DNA of 64,000 nucleotides from Bacillus sp. UNC41MFS5 (GCF_000686805.1 NZ_JMLP01000018.1:1-64000), one strand, 5' to 3'; shown: positions 32,199-40,801, counted from the stretch's first letter. Program-made: numbers and translations. Notes: generated from the letters alone by a model not told the origin.

Positions 32199-33527
32199 TT
32201 AAGCCTCTACTGCTGTGAAAAATTGTGGTAAGTATTCTTTATGTGCTTCTAACATCTCATCTAAAATTTGTTTTGCAATTGTATCAGAAGGTACAAGTGG
32301 ATTAATGGTCATTGCCAGTAGAGCCGTATTATAATCTCCGGTTACGGCAGCTTCTGCAGCAACACGCTCAAATGATTTAATTTGCTGGACAAGACCTTGT
32401 ACGGCAACAGGAAGTTCACCTACTGAAATTGGTTTAGGGCCTTCTTTTGTAATGATACAGTTTACTTCAACGGCAGAGTCATCTGCGATATTTGCAATCG
32501 CGCCATTATTTCTTGTGTTTACTGGCTGGATGTCACGTCTATCGTTATAGATAGAATTTATTAGGTTGCAAGCGGCATCACTATAATAAGCACCACCGCG
32601 TTTTTCTAGTTGAGGAGGTTTAATCGCTAAATTTTGATCCTTATAAAGTTCAAATAGTTCGTTTTCGACTTGCTTTACAACTTCCGCTCGAGTGCCTTCT
32701 TCTTTTGCTGCTCGGATCTCTTCTTCTAACATCTCACTAGTTTTATAATAATAACGGTGATATGGGCAAGGAATCGCGTTTAACCCACGAAGGAAATCAG
32801 GCTCCCAATCGATGGCCTTGATATTTTTCATGGTTATTGAATTTTCTGGGTCCGCCATTTTTTCAATCACGTCACCAATTACGCTTACGCCATCCAGGTA
32901 AACATTTAAACCAAATACCATATGATTAAGTCCAGCGAAGTCAATGTCGACTCTTTCAGGAGCCACTTCTAGCATCTCGGCTGTTTGCATTTTTATGCCA
33001 ACAGGAACATTACAGAGTCCCACTACCTTTTTAATATTACTATAACGGAGTACAGCTTCCGTTACCATGCCCGCAGGGTTTGTGAAGTTTACTAGCCAAG
33101 CATCAGGGCATAGTTCTTCGATATCCTTACAAATTTCCAAAATGACCGGAATGGTTCGCAACCCTTTAAATAATCCACCTGGTCCGTTTGTTTCTTGACC
33201 AATAACATTATATTTTAATGGGATTCTCTCATCCTTTGCACGAGCATCCAGTAATCCAACACGGAATTGAGTGGTAACAAAATCTGCGTCTTTAAGTGCT
33301 TCACGCCGATCAAGAGTTAAATATACCTCAATTGGGAGACCGGCTTTTTCAACCATGCGTTTGGCAAGTGAACCGACAATATTTAACTTTTCTTGTCCTG
33401 CTGGAATATCAACCAACCATAACTCCCTAATTGGCAGTTCATCGTATCTTTTAATAAAACCCTCTACAAGTTCAGGCGTATAACTTGAACCTCCGCCAAT
33501 TGTTACAATTTTAATCCCTTTTTTCAT
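32199..33527 (-). CDS. GH4-family 6-phospho-glycosidase (6-phospho-beta-glucosidase type)
   Basis: A 442-residue glycoside hydrolase family 4 enzyme. It uses bound NAD+ and a divalent metal to cleave phosphorylated disaccharides by an oxidation/elimination route. The NAD site GGGSSYTPELVEG lies at residues 11-23, then FRVGLLDARAKDE, QETNGPGGLFKGLRT, the metal-binding Cys in GLCNVPVG and His in GLNHMVFG. The sequence is closest in pattern to LicH/CelF 6-phospho-beta-glucosidases. No PTS transporter is adjacent, so its phospho-sugar must come from elsewhere. An RpiR regulator is divergently encoded. The start ATG is preceded by GGAGGTGCA. Confidence 0.9.
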   Translation of the reverse strand: MKKGIKIVTIGGGSSYTPELVEGFIKRYDELPIRELWLVDIPAGQEKLNIVGSLAKRMVEKAGLPIEVYLTLDRREALKDADFVTTQFRVGLLDARAKDERIPLKYNVIGQETNGPGGLFKGLRTIPVILEICKDIEELCPDAWLVNFTNPAGMVTEAVLRYSNIKKVVGLCNVPVGIKMQTAEMLEVAPERVDIDFAGLNHMVFGLNVYLDGVSVIGDVIEKMADPENSITMKNIKAIDWEPDFLRGLNAIPCPYHRYYYKTSEMLEEEIRAAKEEGTRAEVVKQVENELFELYKDQNLAIKPPQLEKRGGAYYSDAACNLINSIYNDRRDIQPVNTRNNGAIANIADDSAVEVNCIITKEGPKPISVGELPVAVQGLVQQIKSFERVAAEAAVTGDYNTALLAMTINPLVPSDTIAKQILDEMLEAHKEYLPQFFTAVEA

Positions 33528-33700
33528 GATGGTGCACCTCCGGATATTTTTAAACTGGATCAGATAAGTTGTCTTGTTTAAATCAATGAAGTTTTCCTGT
33601 TCATCGAAAGTGTACCTCCAAATGATGCCGGTGGTAAATAGAATGGAAGATTTTTGTAACAGTTGTCATCAAAAGTGATTTGTTACTTTGTGAAAACACT

Positions 33701-33726
33701 ATGTTTCATAAAACATGTGGTATGAT
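33701..33726 (+). promoter_or_regulatory. Operator-like inverted repeat and -10 box of the RpiR gene
   Basis: ATGTTT (33701-33706) and AAACAT (33711-33716) form an inverted repeat directly before TATGAT (33721-33726), a good -10 box. It lies in the divergent GH4/RpiR promoter region and is a likely RpiR binding site. Confidence 0.5.
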
Positions 33727-33768
33727 AATGTCAAAAATAGAATCATGTCGACTGGAGGGGATATTTCT

Positions 33769-34497
33769 TTGTTTTCAAATGAAGTGATCAGCGCCTTTAA
33801 TGATCTGGAAATGTCTTTATATAATTATGTAATTAAAAACAGTGATAAAGTGATTTATATGCGGATAAGGGAATTGGCAAAGGAGACGCATGTTTCGACT
33901 TCAACGATCCTACGATTTTGCCGCAAAGTGGATTGTGAAGGATTTTCGGAGTTCAAAGTTAAGTTGAAGTTATTTTTAGATAAAGACCAAAAGCCCCATT
34001 TGAGAAGTTCACAAGAGTCCTTATCTGAATTTTTGGAACGGACGTTACAAGGAAATCTCGATTCTTATATCATGGATGCAGCGGAAATTATTGCAGAATC
34101 AGATAGTGTCATATTTATTGGTATTGGGAGTTCTGGAATATTAGCAGAGTATGGAGCAAGGTATTTCTCAAGCTTGGATAAATTTTCACTTTACATAAAA
34201 GACCCTCTCTTTCCTATTAGTGTGAAATATTTACAAAACAGTACGACGATTGCCTTGTCTGTATCAGGAGAAAATCAGTTTACTGTTACTCATATTAATC
34301 AACTTAAACAAGAAGGAAGTAAGATTATCAGCATTACAAACAGTCAACATTGCACGGTTGCAAAACTTTCAGATGTAAATATCCCTTACTATGTAACAGA
34401 GGAAAAGTATAAAAAATCAAATATAACAACCCAAATCCCAGTTATGTATATATTGGAATCAATTGCACGTGAAGTAAACAAATATACAATTGAATAG
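33769..34497 (+). CDS. RpiR-family (MurR/RpiR) transcriptional regulator
   Basis: About 242 residues. The N-terminal HTH_6 domain shows IRELAKETHVSTSTILRFCRK, and the C-terminal SIS phosphosugar-binding domain (about 105-235) shows FIGIGSSGILAEYGARYFSS and ALSVSGENQFTV. It senses a sugar phosphate and likely controls the divergent GH4 gene. The frame is open from ATG 33715, but that codon lies in the promoter. The better start is TTG 33769, eight bases after GGAGGGG. A GTGCCTGACACC hairpin directly follows the stop and may end the transcript. Confidence 0.9.
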   Translation: MFSNEVISAFNDLEMSLYNYVIKNSDKVIYMRIRELAKETHVSTSTILRFCRKVDCEGFSEFKVKLKLFLDKDQKPHLRSSQESLSEFLERTLQGNLDSYIMDAAEIIAESDSVIFIGIGSSGILAEYGARYFSSLDKFSLYIKDPLFPISVKYLQNSTTIALSVSGENQFTVTHINQLKQEGSKIISITNSQHCTVAKLSDVNIPYYVTEEKYKKSNITTQIPVMYILESIAREVNKYTIE

Positions 34498-34498
34498 A

Positions 34499-34552
34499 AG
34501 TGCCTGACACCACCCGAATTCATCGACATGATTCGGGGAGTGACAGGCACTG
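34499..34552. repeat. GTGCCTGACACC hairpin repeat, copy 3
   Basis: AGTGCCTGACACCACCCGAA and a complementary TTCGGGGAGTGACAGGCACT lie around a TTCATCGACATGA loop. It starts two bases after the RpiR stop codon. It is the same family as 31477 and 32141. Confidence 0.72.
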
Positions 34553-34693
34553 TTCTTAACGCTCTTTTTATTCGTATTTTCGGATACTGTGAGGGACATT
34601 TGTAGTTTATAAGAAGTACCTTAATCTTGCCCCTTCCGATTTATCGAACATTGATAGAATGGGTTGAAAAATGTTCTAGTCTGATCAAATATC

Positions 34694-34724
34694 AAAAACC
34701 ATGCTGTTGTCCAGCATGGTTTTA
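34694..34724 (-). terminator. Terminator of the CBS-domain gene
   Basis: AAAACCATGCTG (34695-34706) pairs with CAGCATGGTTTT (34712-34723). On the minus strand it is about 70 bp past the CBS gene stop and followed by T-rich sequence. Confidence 0.75.
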
Positions 34725-34795
34725 ATGCCTCTGGTATGATCCCGGATAGGCAGCCATCAAGGTATGAGTCTGTGCTAATTAAAAGTAACCCCTTA

Positions 34796-35230
34796 CTATT
34801 GTTGAGGTGCGGAAGGAGTTGAAATACTTTGTAATGCCTGTTCTGCCTCATTTGCATATTGATTTTGTACTGCAAGATCTCCTAAAGCAACCATTCCCAC
34901 TATTTGTCCATTTTCAATTACCGGCAATCGGCGAATTTGCTGCTCAGCCATCAAATCTGCTGCTTGATGAACATCCATATCAGGTGTACCTTGTACGATT
35001 TGCTGTGCAGTCATGACTTGAGATACTTGTGTTTGTGCATTTTCTCCCTGTGCTGTCGTACGAAGGGTGATATCACGATCCGTTACAATTCCAACCATTT
35101 GTCTGCTGTTATTTACTACTGGAATAGCTCCGATATTATATTCGCTCATTAACGCTGCAGCTTCCTGTACGGTCTGTGTTTCGTTAACTGTAACAATATC
35201 TGATGTCATAATATCTCTTAATTGTGCCAT
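34796..35230 (-). CDS. Two-CBS-domain protein
   Basis: A 144-residue stand-alone CBS pair. CBS1 runs about residues 7-62 (MTSDIVTVNETQTVQEAA, then NIGAIPVVNN and MVGIVTDRDI) and CBS2 about 73-128 (MTAQQIVQGTPDMDVHQAA, RRLPVIENGQIVGMVALGDLA). Such Bateman modules bind adenine nucleotides and are often stress-related in Bacillus (YhcV-like). A Gln/Ser/Pro-rich tail follows. It starts with GGAGGTATTTT before the ATG and is a single-gene unit. Confidence 0.92.
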   Translation of the reverse strand: MAQLRDIMTSDIVTVNETQTVQEAAALMSEYNIGAIPVVNNSRQMVGIVTDRDITLRTTAQGENAQTQVSQVMTAQQIVQGTPDMDVHQAADLMAEQQIRRLPVIENGQIVGMVALGDLAVQNQYANEAEQALQSISTPSAPQQ

Positions 35231-35324
35231 GAAAATACCTCCAATTATATTTCTCCTCTATAGGATGGGGAACATTGGCGATATTATTAATGGTATTTTT
35301 AAACAAATATATGCTGTACAGTGT

Positions 35325-35533
35325 TTTTTACATTATGTAAGTTAGAAAGTAACCTATCCGATTTTGTTGAAATGTGAGTTATTTCCTGCGAAATTAAGTA
35401 GCGTATCTCGACAATCTTCATACTAGAGTTGCAAGGCAAATTCTTATATGGCAATGTTTACAACTGTTTCAATCAAACGTTTGATTCGTATATCCTATTT
35501 GGAATTTGGTCGAAAGTGTGTCAGTTCGTGACG
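35325..35533. repeat. Interspersed repeat, copy D (left end missing)
   Basis: It starts within the family at ATTATGTAAGTTAGAAAG, then CCTATCCGATTTTGTTG, GTTATTTCCTGCGAAATTAA, TCTCGACAATCTTCAT, CAAACGTTTG (35474-35483), GGTCGAAAGTGTG and the end CGTGACG. The first palindrome is missing. It stands directly upstream of the 35546 frame and the recombinase. Confidence 0.68.
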
Positions 35534-35545
35534 AAAGTGGTTTAA

Positions 35546-35761
35546 ATGCTGTTCTTCGACTATTTTTTGTTTGTTTTTGATGTACTATATGATCATGTAT
35601 TTCCTAACCTTTTTGATGCACTTTATGAATTGAAGCCTTATGAAAGCAAAGAAGAGTACGAAATCGACCTAGTTAAAGAGCCGAGAGAAGAATATTATCA
35701 AGTTACAGCTAAACCTGAATTGGTTGCAGTATTATCCCAAAGTGTGGATACGCAAGGGTAA
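35546..35761 (+). CDS. Short hypothetical protein before the recombinase
   Basis: A 71-residue frame with GAAAGTGG before its ATG. It has an aromatic/hydrophobic N-terminus (FFDYFLFVFDVLYDHVF) and an acidic middle (SKEEYEIDLVKEPREEYY). I do not recognise it. It runs 14 bases into the recombinase frame in another phase. It may be a real small gene, a fragment of a transposon gene, or chance. Confidence 0.3.
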   Translation: MLFFDYFLFVFDVLYDHVFPNLFDALYELKPYESKEEYEIDLVKEPREEYYQVTAKPELVAVLSQSVDTQG

Positions 35762-36297
35762 GTACCTTAGATCAGGATTATTCCTTACAAGTTGAACAAT
35801 TAGAAAAGTATGGATGCACTAAGATTTTTCACGAAAAGAAAAGTGGTAAGAACACTGGCAGGCCCGAACTGAACAAAGCCATGGAATATTTAAGAGCAGG
35901 AGACAAATTAGTGGTTTATAAGATTGACCGTTTGGCCAGATCAACAAGAGACTTACATAATATTGTTCATGAATTACAAGAGATAAACATCGGTGTTGTA
36001 TTCATCAAGGAACAAATCGACTTTTCAACTCCAGCTGGAAAGCTCATGTTTTCCATGCTGGGGGCTATTGCTGAATTCGAGCGTAATCTCATCAATGAAC
36101 GGACCAAAGAAGGGCAAGAACGGGCGAAAGCCCAAAGGAAACACTTAGGAAGAAAAGGACAGGACTCAAAGGAAATCAAAAGGGCATTAACGCTGTTTGC
36201 AGAACGTGAGAAAAATGGATTAAGTGTAAATGACATTTCTAAACAAACAGGCGTGCCACGTTCAACCATATACGTAAAAGCGAAGGGGGAAAAATAA
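35719..36297 (+). pseudogene. Serine recombinase (resolvase/invertase) without a normal start codon
   Basis: The frame opens after a TGA at 35716-35718 and encodes a complete resolvase of about 183 residues: GYARVSTLDQDYSLQVEQLE from 35746 (catalytic Ser in VST), DRLARSTRDLHNI, FSTPAGKLMFSMLGAIAEFE and a C-terminal Hin-like helix-turn-helix (SVNDISKQTGVPRSTIYV). The first ATG in frame is 35881, which would delete the catalytic domain start. The codon where the usual Met stands reads CCA (CCA AAG TGT GGA). Either it uses ATT, is fed by frameshifting from the 35546 frame, or is a pseudogene. No inverted repeats or transposase are visible. Confidence 0.75.
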
Positions 36298-36384
36298 TGT
36301 CAGTAGACGATCACATTGGACTACTCAATTCCTTTTTATTAGCATGCTCTTAAAATAGAAAGTCACATCTTTTCTTATATTCTT

Positions 36385-36519
36385 TTATACTACATTAAAA
36401 TGTAAATCTCTTCTGCTTATTTCCCTTTCTAACAAATTAATAAAATTGATATCTAGATTTAATGCTTTTGCTTTCAAATAAGTATTAATTAATAATTGAG
36501 TATTTATACTTTGAATCAT
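36385..36519 (-). CDS. sda: Sda-like sporulation checkpoint inhibitor
   Basis: A 44-residue protein on the minus strand. LLINTYLKAKALNLDINFIN followed by LLEREISRRDL lines up with B. subtilis Sda ([20 protein letters not shown] and LIENEIKRRSL): the helix-turn-helix hairpin that blocks the sporulation histidine kinase KinA and delays Spo0A activation after DNA damage. Length is close to the normal 46-52 residues. AAGGAGGA lies nine bases before the ATG. The promoter region is in the 36520-36570 gap. This is a strong match for so short a gene. Confidence 0.82.
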   Translation of the reverse strand: MIQSINTQLLINTYLKAKALNLDINFINLLEREISRRDLHFNVV

Positions 36520-36584
36520 ATTTTTCTTCCTCCTTACACTACAAAACATCATTCGTTACTTCGAAATAATCATGTGCTCATGCA

Positions 36585-36710
36585 CATTCCTTGAGAGGGC
36601 TGCAAAAAACTCCCGTACCAGGCAAACGGCGCGATTGGAACCATGAAGATAATTCCATAAATGACCAAGTTCTTTGTAGACAATGCAAGTTTAAGTGATG
36701 GTGTACTCAT
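36585..36710 (-). pseudogene. Truncated amino-acid permease (APC family) N-terminus
   Basis: From ATG 36710, with GGAGG upstream, the frame reads STPSLKLALSTKNLVIYGII and FMVPIAPFAWYGSF, the first cytoplasmic segment and helix 1 of a polyamine/amino-acid permease. It loses homology after SQGM and stops at 36570. The remaining 11 helices are absent. It probably belonged to the same unit as the glutamine-synthetase remnant beside it. Confidence 0.65.
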
Positions 36711-36829
36711 AACAAGCCTCCATTTTTTATGGTATTCTGAATAAAATAAACACAATTGTAGCTTATTAATAACAGATTATTTGTAAAATCTCTGTAAATA
36801 CAAAAGAATGAATGTGCATCATTTCCAGG

Positions 36830-37800
36830 CTTGTATCCCATGGGCTGACCGGTTTTCCAGAGCCAGCCGCACGAAAACAATTAAAGTTGTTTTATCGCAT
36901 TTAAAAATCTGGTTACTTCTTCCTCTGTATTATGTAAATGTCCTCCGCTTGAGCTGGAAATGGCCAAAGGCGCTCATAAAGGTAGCCTTTAAACCTTTTG
37001 AGAATAGCAGCTCTTTGATCGCCGTCCGATAGTAAAAAGCCATGTCCGCAATTTTGATTCCTTGTAATGTCCGGTGGGTGATTTCAAATTGTCCCGTTCC
37101 GTATACCGTATTTCCTGACAAATTGATCATCGTACCATGTATGGCCGAGAGCGTCACAATGGGACGGCCCGTGGAAAGCCATAAAAATGACATCATCCGC
37201 ATATTGCAATCCACCATTGGCAGATTCCGTTTTTCCGGATAAGTAACGCCCTTATCCTGTGACATAAAGTGTGAAGAAGGGATTCTTCCCGGCATATTAT
37301 AGGGAATCCTGCATCATTCTAAAGGTCTGAACCCCCTGTGCAATTTTACAATCAATTCTTATAAACGAATATCTAAACATTATTTTGCGCCTAAAAATAG
37401 TACCTGGGGCTTGGACAATTGAACCACCATGGTCCGGGTGCCGCACAGGAATTGAATCCATTTCTGTCAGACCATTTAAAATTTCTTGTAAAATATCATC
37501 CACTTTTATATGTTCGACTTCAGAATAACTATTGGTACTATCCTATATAGGCAACAATCCACGTTTGTCCTGTCTAAAGACATAAAATTCAAATTCAAAG
37601 GACCCTTTAATATTAAGCTCCGTTTCCGTTATACGGTGTAAAACTGCCTTTAACTTTGTCCGTGGGGAATAAGGAATATAGTTTCCATTTTGGTCGACAA
37701 CATCAGCTATTACTTTAGCCGTGCCCAGTGCCCAAGGAAGTGTAACAAAAGATCTTAGATCAGGCAGTAAAACCCAGCTCGGGAACCCTCCTGAAAAAAT
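36830..37800 (-). pseudogene. Decayed glutamine-synthetase-family gene
   Basis: Pieces of one GS-fold protein appear in order but with stop codons and a frameshift. At 37543-37790: LLPDLRSFVTLPWALGTAKV and SFEFEFYVFRQD. At 37297-37503: VDDILQEILNGL-type and PDHGG-like pieces. At 36930-37295: GQFEITHRTLQGIKIADMAF followed by YYRTAIKELLFSKGLKATFM. The N-terminal part is missing at 37790, next to a perfect palindrome, and the C-terminus is unrecognisable. Together with the permease stub it suggests a lost gamma-glutamyl-polyamine (PuuA-like) catabolic unit. Confidence 0.72.
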
Positions 37801-37832
37801 TCCCACCAACTAAAAGCTTTTAGTTGGTGGGA
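37801..37832. repeat. Perfect 32-bp palindrome
   Basis: TCCCACCAACTAAAAG is followed directly by its exact reverse complement, with no loop. It stands exactly at the broken 5' end of the glutamine-synthetase remnant, followed by CCCCTTTTAG. It could be a terminator-like relic of the nitrilase operon or a mark of the deletion junction. Confidence 0.7.
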
Positions 37833-37977
37833 CCCCTTTTAGTTAAAATTATTTTTACATCTCCTATTTGGGGTAGTACCAGCGTCGCTGTCACTACCCA
37901 CAAAGTAAATGGATATTATTAGAAACCATAAAGAGCTGTCAATGCCCAGATTAATCCCCAACACTTTTCTATGAACA

Positions 37978-38778
37978 TCAAGTTGTAGCATAAAATTCAG
38001 GTTTACGATGACTTACACTAGGGAGCTTTTCTCTCACACGATGTACGCGATCAAGATCAATATCAGAAATAATCAAAGTTTCTTCTTCACCTCCACTAGT
38101 TGCTATTACTCCCATAGGATCGATAATCATACTGCGTCCAGAAAAGACATTGCCGGCTTGGTTAGAAGCACAAACGAACACAGTATTTTCAATGGCTCTG
38201 GCACGGAGCAGAGTTTCCCAATGATCTTCTTTCATAGCTCCCGCTACCCATCCAGCAGGAATAAACAGAATATCTGCTTCTTGAAGTGCTAATTGTCTTG
38301 CTATCTCCGGGAATCGTAATTCATAACAAACCATTAAACCTATTTTTCCAAATTCTGTTTCAACTACTTTATATTGATTGTCACCAGGTACAATGGCATC
38401 AGACTCTTTATAGTTGAAAGCATCATATAAATGAGTCTTTCGATAAGATTGTAAAATTTGTCCGGAACGGTCGATAAATACTGTTGTATTATATGCACGC
38501 TGCTCATCATCTGCTTTTGACTCAAATATTCCACAAACTACATAAATTTCATTTTCACGAGCCGCCTCGGCTAGCCCGGTAACAAACGGACCATCCAATG
38601 ATTCAGCTACATCAACGGGTAATACACCAGAACCTGGGATAGCCAGTGCCATATACAATTCAGGTAATACAACAAAGTCTGCTCCCAATCCTTTTGCTTT
38701 AGCAATGTATTTTCTTGCTTTCTCCAAATTAGATATCTTATCTAGACTAGTAGATAATTGCGCAATAGCTACTTTCAT
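37978..38778 (-). CDS. Carbon-nitrogen hydrolase (nitrilase superfamily amidase)
   Basis: A 266-residue cytoplasmic amidase-fold enzyme. The catalytic triad is visible: Glu in VVLPELYMA, Lys in SYRKTHLYDAF and Cys in LMVCYELRFPE, followed by the second-Glu region and HWETLLRARAIENTVFV. Family members hydrolyse omega-amides or N-carbamoyl compounds. It is the last gene of a minus-strand unit with a creatininase-family protein, an RraA-like aldolase and an MFS transporter. Its likely substrate is the amide released in that pathway. AGGAGGGTATT precedes the start. Confidence 0.9.
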   Translation of the reverse strand: MKVAIAQLSTSLDKISNLEKARKYIAKAKGLGADFVVLPELYMALAIPGSGVLPVDVAESLDGPFVTGLAEAARENEIYVVCGIFESKADDEQRAYNTTVFIDRSGQILQSYRKTHLYDAFNYKESDAIVPGDNQYKVVETEFGKIGLMVCYELRFPEIARQLALQEADILFIPAGWVAGAMKEDHWETLLRARAIENTVFVCASNQAGNVFSGRSMIIDPMGVIATSGGEEETLIISDIDLDRVHRVREKLPSVSHRKPEFYATT

Positions 38779-38810
38779 AAGAATACCCTCCTAATAAATT
38801 TTTAAATAAA

Positions 38811-40151
38811 TCATATTACCTGATTGCTAGTTTCAATGTTTTTAAGAACGCTTTCATTTTCCTCTTCTAAAAGAGTCTTATTAGGTTTTATGAAGAGCCA
38901 CGAGACAGCACCCAATCCACCCATAATAGTTAATAACATAATACCTACATTCCAACTTCCAGTGAGATTGACTGTTTGCACCACTAAAATCGTACCGATT
39001 GCCGTTGCTGCGTTTCCGCAAAAGTTTACCCATCCTGATAATGAAGCGCTATGCTTTCCTCCAATATCCTGAACGGCAGACCAATTGGGTACTTGTATCA
39101 TGCCTATTCCAGCCATTGAAATCATTAATAGAATGGACATGCTAAAAGTAGAAGTCGCTTGAGAGGCAAACCATAGGCAACTGGAACTAATGATGAATCC
39201 TGCAATACCAAAAGGAACACGTGAGGTCATCCGAGATTTTGTTTTACGATAAACGAAATCGACTAAAGCCCCCATAGCCACTACAGAAATCGTTAACGAT
39301 AACCATGGTAATGCCGCCACCATTCCTGTACGTACAATGGACAATCCACGCGCTTGGAGAAGAAATAAAGGTAGTAGCGTGATAAAAAAGCTTTCAACCA
39401 ATACTAAACAAAAATATTGAAACCCAATCGCCCAAAATTGTGATTTACCCAAAAGGGCTTTCCATTCTTTCCGTGATGTTTTGAAAACTGCTTCACTGTT
39501 CTCTTCTTTAGTTTTTGTTTCCCCAGTAATTAATTCTAACTCTCCCTGATTTACATCTGGGTGATCTTTCGGATGATTTCGAAAACTCTTATACCAATAC
39601 AAGGCAACGACTACACCAATGATCCCATAGCTATAAAAACTCCATTTCCAACCAAATCGGGAAACAATCCAGGCAGTTAATACTGTGCCGATGGCCAAAC
39701 CTAAATAGGCAGAACTTAAAAAGATAGAATTAGCTCTGGCTTTTTCTTTTCTAGGAAACCAAGTGTTGATAGCATTTATTCCACCTGGTATATCCGCAGC
39801 CTGAGCAATACCTAATAAACAGCGAAAGATGATTAGTAAAATTAAGCTAGATCCAAATGGAGTAACAAACGTACACACGGACCAAAGAATACCGGCAATT
39901 GCAATTGCCTTATGAGAACCTATCCTTTGTACCCATATACCTGCAGGCACTTGACATAATGCATAGGTCCAGGCAAAAGCCGATAAAACAAGTGAAACTT
40001 GAGTTAAGCTAAGACCAAAATCCTTTTGAATGAATGGTGCACTAACACTTATATTAATTCGATCTAGTGACATCATCAATTGCATTGGAAACATAATCAA
40101 AAACATAACTCGCCATCGAACATAAGTATTCTTCAAACAGCCCACCCCCAT
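38811..40151 (-). CDS. MFS transporter, anion:cation symporter (ACS) type
   Basis: A 446-residue 12-helix transporter. LDRINISVSAPFIQKDFGLS, CQVPAGIWVQRIGSHKAIA and FRCLLGIAQAADIPGGINAI with a following NTWFPRKEKARANS are typical of ACS symporters, which import organic anions such as hexuronates, phthalate or 4-hydroxyphenylacetate. The ATG at 40151 is two bases after the stop of the RraA gene. A TTG at 40136, after GGGGGTGGG, is an alternative start and gives the same membrane topology. It lies in the creatininase/RraA/nitrilase operon, so it likely imports that pathway's carboxylated substrate. Confidence 0.9.
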   Translation of the reverse strand: MGVGCLKNTYVRWRVMFLIMFPMQLMMSLDRINISVSAPFIQKDFGLSLTQVSLVLSAFAWTYALCQVPAGIWVQRIGSHKAIAIAGILWSVCTFVTPFGSSLILLIIFRCLLGIAQAADIPGGINAINTWFPRKEKARANSIFLSSAYLGLAIGTVLTAWIVSRFGWKWSFYSYGIIGVVVALYWYKSFRNHPKDHPDVNQGELELITGETKTKEENSEAVFKTSRKEWKALLGKSQFWAIGFQYFCLVLVESFFITLLPLFLLQARGLSIVRTGMVAALPWLSLTISVVAMGALVDFVYRKTKSRMTSRVPFGIAGFIISSSCLWFASQATSTFSMSILLMISMAGIGMIQVPNWSAVQDIGGKHSASLSGWVNFCGNAATAIGTILVVQTVNLTGSWNVGIMLLTIMGGLGAVSWLFIKPNKTLLEEENESVLKNIETSNQVI

Positions 40152-40153
40152 TA

Positions 40154-40801
40154 TTATCTAAAGAATTTTTCTGCCCCGCTTAATGAAGCCAGGCTAATGC
40201 CTGCATCTACTTGTCGTTTCATGTCTATCTCAGCCTCTTGTTTTTGGATAGCCGTTATCGCATACTGTTCAGCATCTTTAGGATTAATAACGAAGACACC
40301 GTCATCGCTTGCAACCAATAAATCACCTGGATTAATACTTACGCCGCTTACGCTCACTGTTGTATTGATTTCTCCTTCTATACCAAGAATTCTCGTTGTT
40401 AAAGGACTTACTCCTAGAGAAAAAACAGGTAGTCCTAGTTCTAAAATTTCTGGAACGTCATTGATGCAACCTGAAACAATCACACCAGCGACTTGTTTAG
40501 CATGTGCAGCGTAAGATACCATTCCTCCCCAACAAGATCGTTGTTCATCTCCAGACATATCTATTACAATTACATCCCCAGGTTCTACTAAATCTAATGC
40601 CTTATGTACAGCAGTAGAATCCATATGTGGGATCCGAACGGTAACAGCATTACCTACAAATCGTATTGGACGAAAAAGTGGTTGTAGGCCTTTAAGAAAA
40701 CCAAAGTCTGTCATATGTCCAATCGTTGAAGGGTCTACCTTTTGATATAAATCAATGAGCTTTGAACTAACACCTTGTACTCTGGGGTTTACTTTAAACA
40801 T
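40154..40801 (-). CDS. RraA-like aldolase (HMG/CHA aldolase family)
   Basis: About 215 residues of the RraA/4-hydroxy-4-methyl-2-oxoglutarate aldolase family. DPSTIGHMTDFGF, GNAVTVRIPHMDST, GDVIVIDMSGDEQRSCWGGM, the ring-forming GVIVSGCINDV and NPGDLLVASDDGVFVI are the family motifs. As an aldolase it would cleave a 4-hydroxy-2-oxo-dicarboxylate, giving pyruvate. The DG/GDxxR-like active-site residues seem kept in the SGCINDVPE part, although the usual Arg of G-G-x-x-R-D is Cys-Ile-Asn here, so activity may differ. The start is ATG 40801 after GAGGAGAA; ATG 40822 overlaps it. Confidence 0.83.
   Translation of the reverse strand: MFKVNPRVQGVSSKLIDLYQKVDPSTIGHMTDFGFLKGLQPLFRPIRFVGNAVTVRIPHMDSTAVHKALDLVEPGDVIVIDMSGDEQRSCWGGMVSYAAHAKQVAGVIVSGCINDVPEILELGLPVFSLGVSPLTTRILGIEGEINTTVSVSGVSINPGDLLVASDDGVFVINPKDAEQYAITAIQKQEAEIDMKRQVDAGISLASLSGAEKFFR

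Noticed and set aside
34621..34875. A minus-strand frame between the CBS gene and its terminator
   Set aside because: It overlaps the terminator hairpin and the CBS gene and has no ribosome site.
36808..37242. Plus-strand frames over the glutamine-synthetase remnant
   Set aside because: The recognisable protein pieces are all on the minus strand; these frames are shadows of the pseudogene.
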